Assembly: GCA_025356075.1 (NCBI GenBank)
Contig: JANXUT010000088.1
Coordinates: 1-64,000, forward strand
Direction: 5' to 3'
DNA: 64,000 bases
DNA from: Pseudomonadota bacterium
GTDB taxonomy: Bacteria > Pseudomonadota > Gammaproteobacteria > Steroidobacterales > Steroidobacteraceae
Below, in pieces: positions 26,462 through 34,711 of this stretch (positions are counted from its first letter, which is position 1; each line of letters begins with the position of its first letter). The notes under the pieces are model-generated. The model ran no database searches, had not been told where the DNA came from, and saw only the letters and a program-made list of their open reading frames with translations. The translations under genes and the position numbers were made by a program.

Positions 26462-26509
26462 GTGACTGACACGGGTAATATACACGTGTCTATTACCAGT
26501 GTCATTCAC
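26462..26509. promoter_or_regulatory. ccdAB operator/promoter palindrome
   Basis: Arms 26467-26480 (TGACACGGGTAATA) and 26491-26504 (TATTACCAGTGTCA) are reverse complements at 13 of 14 positions around a 10-bp centre that itself contains ACACGTGT. Including partly matching flanks (gtgac/ttcac) the arms reach about 19 bp. A minus-strand TGACAC, 16 bp, TATATT promoter lies inside it. It begins 11 bp upstream of ccdA, as expected for CcdA/CcdB autoregulation. Confidence 0.8.
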
Positions 26510-26616
26510 AAGTCTCTGATACGGCTGACCTGCTGGAACCTTTCGCGTTAGCAATTGGCCTCGGCCGCGGATTGCACGTCGGGGAGGCTGCGGGGAAACG
26601 GCCGTGACCGGTCAGC

Positions 26617-27744
26617 TCAACGGGGGACGGCGGGCCGCGCCTCCTCGAGGCTCCACGCGGCCGTAAACAACGCCTCGGCGTTTCCGCGATACAGCTTGTC
26701 GACGACGTCGCGCGGAAGCCGCAGGCCGCGGAAGCTCGCAGTGAAATCGGGCGAACGCATGACATCCGAGGTCACGAGGAACTGCCAGTCCCGACGCCAC
26801 TCCGAATGGACTTCGGCGACCGCGCCGGAATTCGCCTCATCCGGGCCGTAGGAATCATCACTGCCGTACAGGATGCGATCGGCGTACCGGATCAGAAACC
26901 TTCGCACCTTGTCGTGGTTTCGCGTGGCCTGGTATTGCAGATGAACCATCCGCGCGGCGAGGTCGACCTGGGCGGTCGGGAAGTGATCGAGGAACGCCGC
27001 CAGCCGGTCGACATCCCATTCGAGCGAGGCTAGATGCACCGCGTCGAACCGAAGCGCCGGGTGCGCCGCCAGCATCCGGTCGCGTGCCGCCAGGATCGAG
27101 TCGTGCGAGGGCATCTCCGGATGCCGGTACATGTAGTACTGCGGATGCTTGCTGAAGTATTCCTGATCCGACCGCACGGTCATCTGATCCTCAGGCAGCC
27201 AGCAATTGAGTGGCTCGGCCTGGTGGCCAAGCAGCACAACGCGCTCGCGCTCGAGCATCGCGAGGATGGGATTCAATCGGGCATCATCCGGCATCACGTA
27301 GCGGCCGTCGGCATCCTTAAGGTCCATGCCGATGTTCTTCCACATCTTGACGCCGACCGCCCCATCGGCGAGCTCGGTTTCCAGATGCTTGAGCTCCGTC
27401 GATGCCCAGGCCGGGTCGCGAAAGTGCTCGACCGAAAATGTGGCGACGAATGCCACGCGGCCCGGGTAGCGCTTCACGAGCGACTTCGCCGCAGCCTCCT
27501 GCTCGGGAATCGGCGGGAAGTCCGGGTAGTCGACGTTGATGGTCAGGATGCGGAAGTTGTCCCGCATCGCCTGCGCCATGAAGCGGTCGGCGACCCCGTG
27601 AAGGTGGACGTGCGCGTCGATCTTGTCGACGGATTCAAAGTCCCCGAGCGCGTAATACGCGGGCGCGGCGCCGTAGGCGAGTGACCCGAACGCCGACACG
27701 AGCAGTAACGACAGGAAGCGCGTCGACAACCGCCAGGCGCTCAA
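26617..27744 (-). CDS. Secreted amidohydrolase-2-family metal hydrolase
   Basis: 375 residues with a signal peptide (FLSLLLVSAFGSLAYG). The TIM-barrel landmarks are KIDAHVHLHG (metal HxH), VGVKMWKNIG, VLLGHQAEP, FDAVHLASLEW and ILYGSDDSYGP with the final metal Asp. The family includes decarboxylases, lactonases and deacylases. Its start overlaps the agaR stop by four bases, so it is part of the galactoside operon. Its signal peptide excludes it as the cytoplasmic GalNAc-6-phosphate deacetylase AgaA; it may act on a released or lactonised sugar in the periplasm. Confidence 0.82.
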   Translation of the reverse strand: MSAWRLSTRFLSLLLVSAFGSLAYGAAPAYYALGDFESVDKIDAHVHLHGVADRFMAQAMRDNFRILTINVDYPDFPPIPEQEAAAKSLVKRYPGRVAFVATFSVEHFRDPAWASTELKHLETELADGAVGVKMWKNIGMDLKDADGRYVMPDDARLNPILAMLERERVVLLGHQAEPLNCWLPEDQMTVRSDQEYFSKHPQYYMYRHPEMPSHDSILAARDRMLAAHPALRFDAVHLASLEWDVDRLAAFLDHFPTAQVDLAARMVHLQYQATRNHDKVRRFLIRYADRILYGSDDSYGPDEANSGAVAEVHSEWRRDWQFLVTSDVMRSPDFTASFRGLRLPRDVVDKLYRGNAEALFTAAWSLEEARPAVPR

Positions 27745-28526
27745 ACGAGCCGCACCTCGACGCCGCGCTGTCTCAGTGCCTCGACGGCTTCAGGCGGTGC
27801 CGCCCGGTCGGTGATTAGGACGTTGATCTGCTCCACCTTGGCGATGAGCGAGATATTGCGGCGCCTCAGCTTCGATGAATCGGCGACCACGACGACCTGT
27901 CGCGAAATGCGGATCATCTCGGCGTTGAGCTCGGCTTCCGCGAGGTGCGGCGTCATCACCCCAAGTTCGGGGTCGAGGCCGTCGGCCCCCAAGTAAAGCC
28001 GGTCGGCCTGGAGGTTCGCGAGCGCCGCCTGGGCGATGTGGCCCGACAGCGAGTTCGATTCCCGGCGCAGGATGCCACCCGGCATGATGAGGCGCACGGC
28101 CGGCACATCGATCAGTAACGCGGCGATGTTGAGCGCATTGGTGATCACGTTGATCGACTTGAAGTCGAGCTTGCGGATCCGTCGGGCGATCTCGGCCGTA
28201 GTCGTGCCCGAGTCGAGGATGATGGTCTCGCCCTCGCGAATGAGCGCCGCCGCCGCCTCGGCGATGCGGAGTTTCTCGCCGTGATGCTGCAACTGCTTGA
28301 CGCCGAGCGGCTGGTCGCCCTCCTCGACGTTCACCGCGCCGCCATGCGTGCGAGTGAGGGCGCCGGTCGCATCAAGCGCGGTGAGGTCAGCGCGGATGGT
28401 GACCTGCGAGGTGCCGAAGCGCGCGGCGAGCGCCTCCACGGTGACGCGACCGTGTTCTCGAAGCAGCGCGCAGATGCGTCGCCTGCGCTCCTCGATCAGG
28501 AGTCCTTGCTCGGTCGGCTGCGACAT
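27741..28526 (-). CDS. agaR: DeoR-family repressor, AgaR-like
   Basis: 261 residues. A DeoR-type helix-turn-helix occupies residues about 10-65 (RRRRICALLREHGRVTVEALAARFGTSQVTIRADLTAL...LTRTHGGA). The effector domain has the conserved DSGTTTAEIA, INVITNALNIA, GGILRRESNSLSG and YLGADGLD motifs that bind phosphosugars. AgaR represses GalNAc/galactosamine genes and is released by a pathway phosphosugar. It overlaps the GH36 gene stop by one base and the amidohydrolase start by four. Its likely sites are the TTTCGTTTT-type repeats at 30811-30856. Confidence 0.87.
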   Translation of the reverse strand: MSQPTEQGLLIEERRRRICALLREHGRVTVEALAARFGTSQVTIRADLTALDATGALTRTHGGAVNVEEGDQPLGVKQLQHHGEKLRIAEAAAALIREGETIILDSGTTTAEIARRIRKLDFKSINVITNALNIAALLIDVPAVRLIMPGGILRRESNSLSGHIAQAALANLQADRLYLGADGLDPELGVMTPHLAEAELNAEMIRISRQVVVVADSSKLRRRNISLIAKVEQINVLITDRAAPPEAVEALRQRGVEVRLV

Positions 28527-30643
28527 CAGACGGGTATCGCCTCGATCACCATGAACCGCGCGAAGCTGAGCGGCAGCTCCGCGTGCGCCCCCGACACCTC
28601 GCCGAGGTCGCGCTCGTTGAAATAGTCGCGCACGCGGTAGCGCCCCGCCGACAGCCCGCGGAGCCAGACCGGCCCGTTCCAGGCGCGCGCGTAGAACGCG
28701 TAGTACATCCGCCCGGATTTCTCGACGACGTGCGCCTCCGGCTTGTCGAAGCCGATGTCGTAGAGCTCACCGCGATAGGTGCCGCGCGGCAGCATGCGCT
28801 CCTTGTAGAGCGCGATCCATTTGCGCCACAGCTGCTCGCGCGCGGGCGTCAGCAGGAACGAGTCCTTGGGCTTCGGGTCCTCCGGCCACGTGAACTTGGT
28901 CGAGACGATCGCGCCGATCCCGACGGTCGAGGCGAAGTCAGCGCCCCCGTCGCTCAGCTCGACATGATCCCCCGCGAACGCGGCGCTCGGGCCGACGAGG
29001 GCCTTCAGGGTCTTGCCCTTGTGGCGGACCTGCCAGGAGGATTCGGGGTCGGACGCCGGTGCCTGGTTCATCGACGCAAAATTGTAGAACGAGTAGGAGG
29101 TGCCGCACGGGCAAAGCTCGATGACCGCCTCTGGATCAGCCTCCGTCCCGGTCTTGTACATCAACTGCAGGAAATCCTGCAGGCCCTCGACCGACTCCTC
29201 GGGACGCGCGTGTTTGTGCGCCGGGTTGTAGCACGGCGCCACCGCGTTCAGGTGCTGGCCGTCGATCTTGAGCCCCGCGAATCCCCAGTCGCGCATGAAT
29301 GTCCGAACGAGTGCCGCGGTGTACGCGCGCGTCTTTTCGTAGGCCGGGCACAGGTAGAAGCAGTTCCAATAGGAGACGTTCTGCGGCGCGCCCTCCTTGT
29401 CGAGGAGCAGCATGTCGGTCTGATCGTGCAGCACGTCGGAGCCGGGGGCGGCGGCGAGCGGCGAAAACCAGAGCCGCGGCTTCAATCCCTTGCCTCGAAT
29501 GCGTTCGACAAGCAGCTTGATGTCGGCCTCACCGCGCGGGAACTTCGTCTTGTTGAGCCCCCAGTCACCGATATTCGACTGCCAGCCGTCGTCCATCACG
29601 ACCCAGCCGAGGCCGAGCTCCTGCACCTTCGGCAGCGTATCTTCGATGAGCTTGACCGTGCAGCTGCGCTCGTAGCCCCAGGCGCACCAGATTGGCTCGT
29701 AGGCGGAATCCGGGGGCGCCGCGGATTTGATTCCGCGGTCAGCCATGACCCGCCGGTAGGCGTTCAGCGTCGCGAAGTAGTCACCCGTGTGGGTCGCGAT
29801 GAAGGTCTCCGGCAACACGAGCTCATCCCCCGGTTGCAGCAAGCGCTTGCGCGCGGAACTGATCGCGAGCGTTGCACGAGCGTCCTCGTATCTCAGCGGC
29901 AGCGACACGAGCTCAGGTGTCGGCGCCAGATGGCCAATGGCGAGCCCACAGTCCCGGCGCCACACATCGACGATCGGCGTGCCGCCGCCGTAGTCGGAGG
30001 CCGACATGCCCATGAAGTTCTCTTGCGCGAACCCCTTCTTGACGGGTTGTACCCAGTCGCGCCGGTCCGCGTGCGTGCTGCCGCAGTACGACCAGAACGA
30101 AGGCTCGGTCGCCGACTCGCCGGCGAGCGGTGCGCTCGGAAATTCAAGGTCGCTGCTGCGCCAGCCGCGCACCGCGACCGGCGCCGTCGATTGGTTGCGG
30201 AAGGACACGCGCTGGAAGGCGACGCCCGGGTAGCGATCGAAGAGCTCGATCTCAACGGACTTCTCGATCTGCTCGGTGGAGCTGCCGCTCAGCCGCAGTC
30301 GCCGGCCGGCGCCGTGCACGCCGTCGATGGCGTCGGTGGAGTGATGCTCGAGCACAAAGCGGTTGATGCGCCGGCGGTCGCCGAGGAGCAGGCTGTCGCT
30401 TGCGACCCAAGGCGTGAGCGAGGCCTTCCGCGCGGCGGGAGTCGCGCCGCTCAGGTGCCAGAGCCGAAGCCGCATCTCGCCGTCGAACTCAAGGAGGAGA
30501 TTCGCATCGCCGACCGAGGCAACCGACGCTTCGCCCGCCTTCGTCGCCAGCGTCCGGGCGGTGGCACTCGCGAGCGCTGCACGCGATGCGACACTGGCGC
30601 CGGCCGCGAGCTGCAGGAATCGACGTCGGGTGGTGCCCTTCAT
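28526..30643 (-). CDS. GH36-like alpha-galactosidase / alpha-N-acetylgalactosaminidase
   Basis: 705 residues with a Tat signal (TTRRRFLQLAAGASVASRAALASA). An N-terminal beta-supersandwich domain leads into a TIM barrel with IWCAWGYE, GWVVMDDGWQ, PRLWFSPLAA and the nucleophile segment FAGLKIDGQ, as in family GH36. A late SDGGADFASTVG segment may bear the acid/base. The C-terminal domain ends DLGEVSGAHAELPL. It should release alpha-linked galactose or GalNAc outside the cytoplasm. Given the AgaS/AgaZ/kinase operon opposite, GalNAc is the more likely product. The length is normal and the gene heads the minus-strand operon. Confidence 0.87.
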   Translation of the reverse strand: MKGTTRRRFLQLAAGASVASRAALASATARTLATKAGEASVASVGDANLLLEFDGEMRLRLWHLSGATPAARKASLTPWVASDSLLLGDRRRINRFVLEHHSTDAIDGVHGAGRRLRLSGSSTEQIEKSVEIELFDRYPGVAFQRVSFRNQSTAPVAVRGWRSSDLEFPSAPLAGESATEPSFWSYCGSTHADRRDWVQPVKKGFAQENFMGMSASDYGGGTPIVDVWRRDCGLAIGHLAPTPELVSLPLRYEDARATLAISSARKRLLQPGDELVLPETFIATHTGDYFATLNAYRRVMADRGIKSAAPPDSAYEPIWCAWGYERSCTVKLIEDTLPKVQELGLGWVVMDDGWQSNIGDWGLNKTKFPRGEADIKLLVERIRGKGLKPRLWFSPLAAAPGSDVLHDQTDMLLLDKEGAPQNVSYWNCFYLCPAYEKTRAYTAALVRTFMRDWGFAGLKIDGQHLNAVAPCYNPAHKHARPEESVEGLQDFLQLMYKTGTEADPEAVIELCPCGTSYSFYNFASMNQAPASDPESSWQVRHKGKTLKALVGPSAAFAGDHVELSDGGADFASTVGIGAIVSTKFTWPEDPKPKDSFLLTPAREQLWRKWIALYKERMLPRGTYRGELYDIGFDKPEAHVVEKSGRMYYAFYARAWNGPVWLRGLSAGRYRVRDYFNERDLGEVSGAHAELPLSFARFMVIEAIPV

Positions 30644-30772
30644 TGCCGTTCAGCCCTTCTTGCGGTCAGCCGCGCGTGCGGTTCGAGTCTATCCAATCGT
30701 GTCGCCCCGCCCCGCGGGACCCCGCCGGGCCCGCGCACTAACGAAGCGGCGCTCCCCGGCGACCGACAGGAC

Positions 30773-30801
30773 TTGACAGACCGGAAGCTGTTCGCAATAG
30801 T
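30773..30801 (+). promoter_or_regulatory. Sigma-70 promoter of the galactosaminide operon
   Basis: TTGACA (30773-30778), exactly 17 bp, then AATAGT (30796-30801) on the plus strand. It sits 80 bp upstream of the TonB receptor ATG and directly before the A/T-rich operator region, so a repressor bound there would block transcription. Confidence 0.7.
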
Positions 30802-30810
30802 CCAAGAAAT

Positions 30811-30856
30811 AAAACGAAAACGCAAATCGCTAAATAGAGTTTCGTTTTCTTTCGTA
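30811..30856. promoter_or_regulatory. AgaR-type operator region
   Basis: An A/T-rich island in GC-rich DNA carries opposed copies of a TTTCGTTTT-like element: aaaacgaaaacgcaaa at 30811-30826, and tttcgttttctttcg at 30840-30854. The E. coli AgaR consensus is built of TTTCRTTTY-type repeats, so the match fits DeoR-family AgaR. It overlaps the presumed transcription start of the plus-strand operon and could also affect the divergent GH36 operon. Confidence 0.72.
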
Positions 30857-30881
30857 TTACGCAAAGTCAGGGGAGCGACGC

Positions 30882-33758
30882 ATGAATCTTCGCCGGTGGC
30901 GCACGGGTGCGATGGGTCCGCTGTTCGGAGCGGCGGCTTTCTTGGGTTGGCTCCCGGTTGCGTACTCGCAAACGCAAGCCCCAGCGCCCGCCGCTCCCGC
31001 CGTGTCGGAGCTGCAGGACGTCGTCGTCACCGGCATGCGGGCGAGCCTTGGGAAGTCGCTCGAGATCAAGCAGGACGCCGAGATCGTCCTGGACTCCATC
31101 AACGCGCTTGAGCTCGGGCGTTTTCCCGACGATGACGTCGCGGATTCGCTCCGCCACATCACGGGCGTCTCGATCACGCGCACGACGGGTGGCGAGGGCC
31201 AGTACGTCGGCATCCGCGGACTCGGCTCGCAGTACAACATCGTCACGCTCAACAACCGGATCGTCGCGACCGATGACGACGGCCGGGCGCTGGCCTTCGA
31301 CATCTTGCCTGCCGATGTGATCTCCGGCGCCGACGTCTTCAAGTCATCGCAAGCGTCGGCCCTCGAGGGCAGCATCGGCGGCACCGTCAACATGCGCTCC
31401 GCGCGCCCGTTCGACAACCCGGGCCTGCACTCGGCGGTGCGCGGCGAGGGCAACTGGAACGACATGTCGCGGTTCTCCGGCAAGAAGGTGTCGGCCTTCG
31501 TCAGCGACACCAACGAGGCGGGCACGTTGGGGATCCTCGTCGGCGCGGTGTTCTCCGATACCAAGACGCGCACCGATGCGCTCAACTACAACACCTACGA
31601 TGGCGGCAACCCCGGCGTCTGGCCGCTCAGCGGCCCCGACAGCCAGCCGGTCGTTGCCGCGTGCTGCATCTCGTTTGGCTCCGTGGTCGATGAGAAGAAG
31701 CGCCAGGCGCTGTCTGGAACTCTCGAGTGGCGTCCGACCGACAAGCTGCACTTCGCCCTCGATGGCCTCTACACGCGGCTCATCGATCCGCAGGTGGCCT
31801 ACAACCAGGCCTACTACCCGGACTTCAATTACGACGCCAACGGCAACCCCGAGTGGTCGAACGTCGTCGTCACGAACGGGCTTATCACCTCGTTCACAGG
31901 CAGCACCTTCACGCCCGAGATCGTCAACCAGACGATCGACCGGCGCGTGACGACCTCGCTGATCGGCCTTAGCGGGAACTGGGAGGCCACCGACAAGCTC
32001 ACGTTCGATGCGGATCTCTACCGCTCGAAATCGAACCGTCCGGAAGGCGGCAACGACGCGTTCGTGACCTCGGGCCTCGAGTCGACGACGCCCTACAACC
32101 AGAACACGATCAACTGGACGAACACGGCGAATGGACTCCCGAACATTTCGGTCACGCTGCCGAACGGCGAGGACTACGGCGCGGCGCTCGCGGCCGGGCA
32201 TCTCGACAACAGCCACTGGACCGCGCACTACACCGGCCTCAGCGGCAACTCGATCCACGACAAGATCATCGGTGCGACGCTGAATGGCACACTGAAGCTC
32301 GACGCGGGCTGGCTCAGCCAGCTGCGCTTTGGGTTGGCGGAAACCCGCCGCGAAAAGTCGCGCGAGGACTACGACAACGACTGGACCGGCGGCTCGAGCC
32401 AGTACGACTTCTATACGACGCCGGACGGCGCCAATCCGATCACCTACGGCTCGCTCGGCGCCAACGTCATCTCGACAACGACCTTCCCCAACTACATGCA
32501 AGGCTCGGGCGGCTCGTTCCCGAAGACGGTGGCGGTATTCAACATCCCGGCGTTGCTCGCGGCTCTGCAGAAGCTGAACGGGCAGCCGAACCTATATGTC
32601 CCGGGTGCCCCGAACTACGACTTCAACCTGTCGCTGCCGCAGTTCAATGCGGTCAACTCCTACCTCGTGAAGGAGAATACGACGGCCGCGTTCGTCGAGG
32701 CCTCCTTCTCCGGCAGCAATTGGTCCGGCAATGCGGGCGTGCGGATCGTCCATACGCAGACGACGGCGTCAACCGCCGTCAACGAGATCCAGTCGGTGAC
32801 CATTGCCAATCCGGCGAACCCCACGGATCCAGCGATCGTCGCATACAGCGACGCGACCCCAACGTCATCCTCGAACTCCTACACCTTGGCGCTGCCGTCG
32901 CTGAATCTCGCGTACCGGTTCGCCTCGAACCTGCAGCTTCGGTTTGGTGCCGCGGAGACTGTCGCCCGGCCCGAGATCTCGCAGCTCGCGCCGACCCGCA
33001 CCGACAATTCGCTGAACCGGGTCTACGAGGTCACCTATGCGGGCGATGCGGACCTGAAGCCCATCCGCGCCTACGGCGTCGATCTGTCGCTCGAGTGGTA
33101 CTACGCGCCGCGGTCGGCGCTCACCGTCGCGGTGTTCGGCAAGGACATCCGGGACTTCATCACGACGCAGGTCCTCAGCGGCGTCGATCTCGGCGTGCAG
33201 GGGTTCTTCAACGGCAGCACGACGCCCGTCCCAGTCCTCTATCAGGTCTCCAAGCCGATCAACGGCGACAAGGGGTACGTCGAGGGTCTCGAGCTCGGTA
33301 TCCAGCACATCATGTCGAATGGCTTCGGCGTGCACGGACAGTACACGCGCACTTGGAGCCGCGCCTATGTCTCGGGGCAGTACGTCGGCCAGCTCGAGGG
33401 CGTCTCCTCGAACAGCGCCTCGCTCGGAATACTCTACGAATCCGGTAAGCTGGGCGCGAACATCAACTGGGACTATGACGGCGGCGCGATCGCGCAGACC
33501 TTCACCGAGGTCGACGGCTGGTCGGCCTACCAGAGGAGCTTCTCGTGGGTGACGGCACAGGCATCCTATGAACTCGTCCCGGGCCTCAAGCTCTACTTCG
33601 AAGGCAAGAACCTGACCAACGCGATTGCCCGGACGTACCTTGCGAACCGCGCGGACGCGGTGTGGAGCGGTGGCCTTACGGGCACGAGCAGCAGCGTCGG
33701 CCAGGGCTACACCGCCTACGGCCGCACGTTCACCGCTGGCGTCAGCTACCGGTTCTGA
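30882..33758 (+). CDS. TonB-dependent receptor for a galactosaminide (carbohydrate-type)
   Basis: 958 residues with AGGGGAG well placed before the ATG. A signal peptide (FGAAAFLGWLPVAYS) precedes the TonB-box-like ELQDVVVTGMRASL, and the plug has FPDDDVADSLRHITGVSITR, IRGLGSQYNIVTLNNR and the SSQASALEGSIGGTVNMRSARPF segment. This is the large carbohydrate-related TonB receptor type with an RAS-like N-terminus. The barrel ends with YGRTFTAGVSYRF. Leading an operon with AgaZ, AgaS and a GlcNAc-type kinase, it most likely imports GalNAc-containing oligosaccharides, like the Omp-Aga receptors described in Shewanella. Confidence 0.92.
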   Translation: MNLRRWRTGAMGPLFGAAAFLGWLPVAYSQTQAPAPAAPAVSELQDVVVTGMRASLGKSLEIKQDAEIVLDSINALELGRFPDDDVADSLRHITGVSITRTTGGEGQYVGIRGLGSQYNIVTLNNRIVATDDDGRALAFDILPADVISGADVFKSSQASALEGSIGGTVNMRSARPFDNPGLHSAVRGEGNWNDMSRFSGKKVSAFVSDTNEAGTLGILVGAVFSDTKTRTDALNYNTYDGGNPGVWPLSGPDSQPVVAACCISFGSVVDEKKRQALSGTLEWRPTDKLHFALDGLYTRLIDPQVAYNQAYYPDFNYDANGNPEWSNVVVTNGLITSFTGSTFTPEIVNQTIDRRVTTSLIGLSGNWEATDKLTFDADLYRSKSNRPEGGNDAFVTSGLESTTPYNQNTINWTNTANGLPNISVTLPNGEDYGAALAAGHLDNSHWTAHYTGLSGNSIHDKIIGATLNGTLKLDAGWLSQLRFGLAETRREKSREDYDNDWTGGSSQYDFYTTPDGANPITYGSLGANVISTTTFPNYMQGSGGSFPKTVAVFNIPALLAALQKLNGQPNLYVPGAPNYDFNLSLPQFNAVNSYLVKENTTAAFVEASFSGSNWSGNAGVRIVHTQTTASTAVNEIQSVTIANPANPTDPAIVAYSDATPTSSSNSYTLALPSLNLAYRFASNLQLRFGAAETVARPEISQLAPTRTDNSLNRVYEVTYAGDADLKPIRAYGVDLSLEWYYAPRSALTVAVFGKDIRDFITTQVLSGVDLGVQGFFNGSTTPVPVLYQVSKPINGDKGYVEGLELGIQHIMSNGFGVHGQYTRTWSRAYVSGQYVGQLEGVSSNSASLGILYESGKLGANINWDYDGGAIAQTFTEVDGWSAYQRSFSWVTAQASYELVPGLKLYFEGKNLTNAIARTYLANRADAVWSGGLTGTSSSVGQGYTAYGRTFTAGVSYRF

Positions 33759-33820
33759 GCCGTGACTACCGACGACATCGACATCGGCGCGTCCGCGACC
33801 GCTCGCGGACCAGCAAGGCC

Positions 33821-34711
33821 ATGAACTCGGGCCGCTGGTTGCACTACGCGCTCCTCACGACCCTCACGTGGGGAGTGTGGGGCGCGTTCACGGGGCTGCC
33901 GAGTGAGCACGGCTTCCCGGACACGCTGACGTACGTCGTCTGGGCGCTGACGATGATCGCGCCTGCCGTCTGGGCGCTTCGCCGGGCGGGAACGGGGTTG
34001 CAGCGCGACCGCCGCTCGATCCTGCTCGGCCTCGCGATCGGACTCCTCGGCGCCGGCGGGCAAATGGTGCTCTTTCGCGCGGTCACGCTCGGGCCGACCT
34101 ACCTGATCTTCCCGATCGTCTCGTTGTCGCCGGTCATCACGATCGTGCTGTCGATGGCGCTGCTCGGGGAGCGAACGGGCAAGCTCGGCGTCGCCGGCAT
34201 CATCCTCGCCGTCCTGTCGCTGCCACTCTTCGACTACTCGGCCCAGCCGGAAGCGCATCATTACGGCACCTGGTTCTACCTCTCCCTCGGCGTCATGCTT
34301 GCGTGGGGACTGCAGGCCTACTTCATGCGCCTCGCCAACGCGACGATGACCGCCGAGAGCATCTTCGGCTACATGATGCTGACGGGGCTCCTCTTCATCC
34401 CGGTCGCCTGGGTGCTCACCGACTTCTCGAAGCCCGTCTATCTCGGGCTCGCCGGCCCCTGGCTCGCCGCGGCCACGCAGGTGCTGAATGCGATCGGGGC
34501 ACTCCTCCTCGTCTACGCGTTCCGCTACGGCAAGGCGATCGTCGTGTCGCCTCTCGTCAACGCCGGCGCCCCGCTCCTGACCGCCGTGATCTCGCTCGGC
34601 GTCGCGGGCGCACTGCCGGGCCCTTACAAGATCGCCGGCATCCTGCTCGCGCTCGGTGGCGCGCTGCTCTTGTCGCTGCAGCCGGATGCGCCCGGGGACT
34701 CGCCCGCATGA
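33821..34711 (+). CDS. EamA/DMT-superfamily sugar permease
   Basis: 296 residues from the ATG at 33821 (AAGG just upstream). About ten hydrophobic segments in two repeats are visible (e.g. LLGLAIGLLGAGGQMVLFRAVTLGPTYLIFPIVSLSPVITIVLSMALLGE and its later counterpart ending IAGILLALGGALLLSL), typical of DMT/EamA inner-membrane carriers. The stop overlaps the agaZ ATG by four bases. Its place suggests it carries GalNAc or galactose from periplasm to cytoplasm instead of a PTS or the usual AgaP major facilitator. Confidence 0.85.
   Translation: MNSGRWLHYALLTTLTWGVWGAFTGLPSEHGFPDTLTYVVWALTMIAPAVWALRRAGTGLQRDRRSILLGLAIGLLGAGGQMVLFRAVTLGPTYLIFPIVSLSPVITIVLSMALLGERTGKLGVAGIILAVLSLPLFDYSAQPEAHHYGTWFYLSLGVMLAWGLQAYFMRLANATMTAESIFGYMMLTGLLFIPVAWVLTDFSKPVYLGLAGPWLAAATQVLNAIGALLLVYAFRYGKAIVVSPLVNAGAPLLTAVISLGVAGALPGPYKIAGILLALGGALLLSLQPDAPGDSPA

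Noticed and set aside
26617-27744. The cotranscribed amidohydrolase as AgaA (GalNAc-6-phosphate deacetylase)
   Set aside because: It has a signal peptide and amidohydrolase-2 motifs, so it is not the cytoplasmic NagA-type deacetylase.
28583-31111. An 842-codon plus-strand open frame antisense to the GH36 gene
   Set aside because: It mirrors the codon pattern of the GH36 gene in high-GC DNA, shows no domain, and runs through the promoter/operator region.
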